Origin: Alphaproteobacteria bacterium
GTDB taxonomy: Bacteria > Pseudomonadota > Alphaproteobacteria > CACIAM-22H2
DNA length: 64,000 nt
Assembly: GCA_017308135.1 (NCBI GenBank)
Contig: JAFKFM010000011.1
Location: 310,001 to 374,000, forward strand
Direction: 5' to 3'
Part shown: piece by piece, positions 63,310 to 64,000 of the stretch
Position numbering within the stretch: position 1 is the first letter of the stretch
Layout: every line of letters starts with the position of its first letter
The notes under the pieces: model-generated
The model's database searches: none
What the model saw: the letters and a program-made list of their open reading frames with translations, nothing else
Told to the model about the DNA's origin: nothing
Position numbers and translations under genes: made by a program

Positions 63310-64000
63310 TGGAACGGCGAGGTGAACAGCAATCCGCCCTTGGTCCACAACTGGTTGGGACCGCGGGGCAGCTTCAGGGGCGAATCCATGCCCACCGTGC
63401 GCTCGTAGCTTTCGCCGTAGTTACCGACCTGCTTGATCGCGTTGTAGAGCCAGTCGTTCGACAGGCCCAGCATCTGGCCGAAATTGCCTTCCACGCCCAG
63501 GATGCGGCGGACTTCGCCGTTGGTCGAGGAGCGGCGCATTTCGTCGACGTTCTTCGACGTGATGCCGAAATGCTCGGCGGCGATCATGCCGTTGAGCACC
63601 CAGCGCACGACCGCCTGATAGCGCTCGTCGCCGTAGCGCACGGTCGGGCCTTGCGGATCGTTGGAGATCAGCTGCGTCAGGATGACGTGATCGTCCGGCG
63701 CCTTCAGCTTGGAACGTTGCCCCGCCAGCGCGCCGAAGCCGGCGGTGTAGGCGTCGCAACGCTCGGCGTCGTAGGCGGCGATGGCGTCGTCGTTGCGCTG
63801 GAAGTTGACGATCGTCACCTTCTTGCCGCGCTCGGCGAACCAATCGGTCGCTTGCTTTTCTTCGGTCGAACCGGCGGCGACGCAAACCGTGGCGCCGTCC
63901 ATCTCGTCGGCCTTGGTGATGTTCGCCTTCTTGCGGACAATGAACGTCTGGCCTTCGTAGAAGTTGATGCCCAGGAAGTTCACGCCCAGCGAGGCGTTGC
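63306..64000 (-). CDS. Polar amino-acid ABC substrate-binding protein, AapJ-like (partial)
   Basis: The frame runs off the right edge, so the N-terminus with signal peptide and first lobe is missing; about 231 C-terminal residues are present. NFLGINFYEGQTFIVRK is the interlobe strand of the AapJ/BztA type, and TVCVAAGSTEEKQATDWF is the second ligand loop. The terminal RGPNQLWTKGGLLFTSPF is strongly conserved in AapJ-like proteins. It is first in the operon with AapQ- and AapM-like permeases, coupled by ATGA. Confidence 0.9.
   Translation of the reverse strand, partial: NASLGVNFLGINFYEGQTFIVRKKANITKADEMDGATVCVAAGSTEEKQATDWFAERGKKVTIVNFQRNDDAIAAYDAERCDAYTAGFGALAGQRSKLKAPDDHVILTQLISNDPQGPTVRYGDERYQAVVRWVLNGMIAAEHFGITSKNVDEMRRSSTNGEVRRILGVEGNFGQMLGLSNDWLYNAIKQVGNYGESYERTVGMDSPLKLPRGPNQLWTKGGLLFTSPFQ

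Overview
The window is about 64 kb of high-GC DNA with tightly packed genes, many joined by 4-base ATGA or GTGA start/stop overlaps. Gene content points to a motile, heterotrophic alphaproteobacterium, probably of the Rhodospirillales type. The basis is AapJQM-like and LivKHMGF-like importers, a serC-serA-hisZ-purA block (HisZ implies a short-form HisG elsewhere), a short flagellin and a large chemoreceptor. The assignment is an inference from gene content. I saw no tRNA, rRNA, CRISPR array, insertion sequence or prophage, so this looks like chromosomal backbone rich in transport and catabolism.

Layout. 1-4771: the tail of an unknown gene, then a complete branched-chain amino-acid-type ABC importer with a terminator between the binding-protein gene and the rest. 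4768-8223: a 2-oxoglutarate/Fe(II) oxygenase, an orphan THI5-like binding protein and a MocR-type regulator. 8224-12993: an operator-like promoter region and a seven-gene run (DUF1127 small protein, permease-like membrane protein, PaiB-like flavoprotein, GNAT, PhzF, GNAT, LysE exporter), read divergently from the MocR gene. 13041-19471: Ada-like methyltransferase, tartrate/D-malate dehydrogenase, MaoC hydratase, GNAT, a chemoreceptor and an AraC regulator. 19458-26915: L,D-transpeptidase and a FabI paralogue on the minus strand, then serC, serA, a small membrane protein (minus), hisZ and purA, with several leader hairpins and a notable palindrome.

27006-29545 holds a two-gene module of unknown function: a kinase-fold protein that has lost its catalytic residues, with a C-terminal membrane anchor, followed by a small membrane protein. 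This is the most likely undescribed system in the window. 29552-37356 (mostly minus) carries ilvA, a GDP-mannose-forming bifunctional enzyme, a universal stress protein, a peptide-type importer lacking its ATPases, and pyrE. 37540-38490 is a stand-alone short flagellin with a good sigma-54 promoter match and a strong terminator.

38518-47593: CoA metabolism (crotonase, CaiB/BaiF transferase), two EamA exporters, a PaaI thioesterase, a TPP enzyme, formate-tetrahydrofolate ligase, a small monooxygenase and a glycosyltransferase. 47685-57516 looks like a sugar-acid catabolic region: IlvD/Edd dehydratase, LysE exporter, aminotransferase, DgoK-type kinase, 2-hydroxyacid dehydrogenase, DenD-type dehydrogenase, then an FbpB-like double permease with its ATPase. 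57517-64000: three SDR dehydrogenases, an exported MetX-like hydrolase, and an AapJQM-type importer cut by the window edge with an SDR where the ATPase gene usually lies.

Starts were chosen from overlaps, Shine-Dalgarno sequences and family alignment from memory. No database search was run, so substrate assignments are family-level only.
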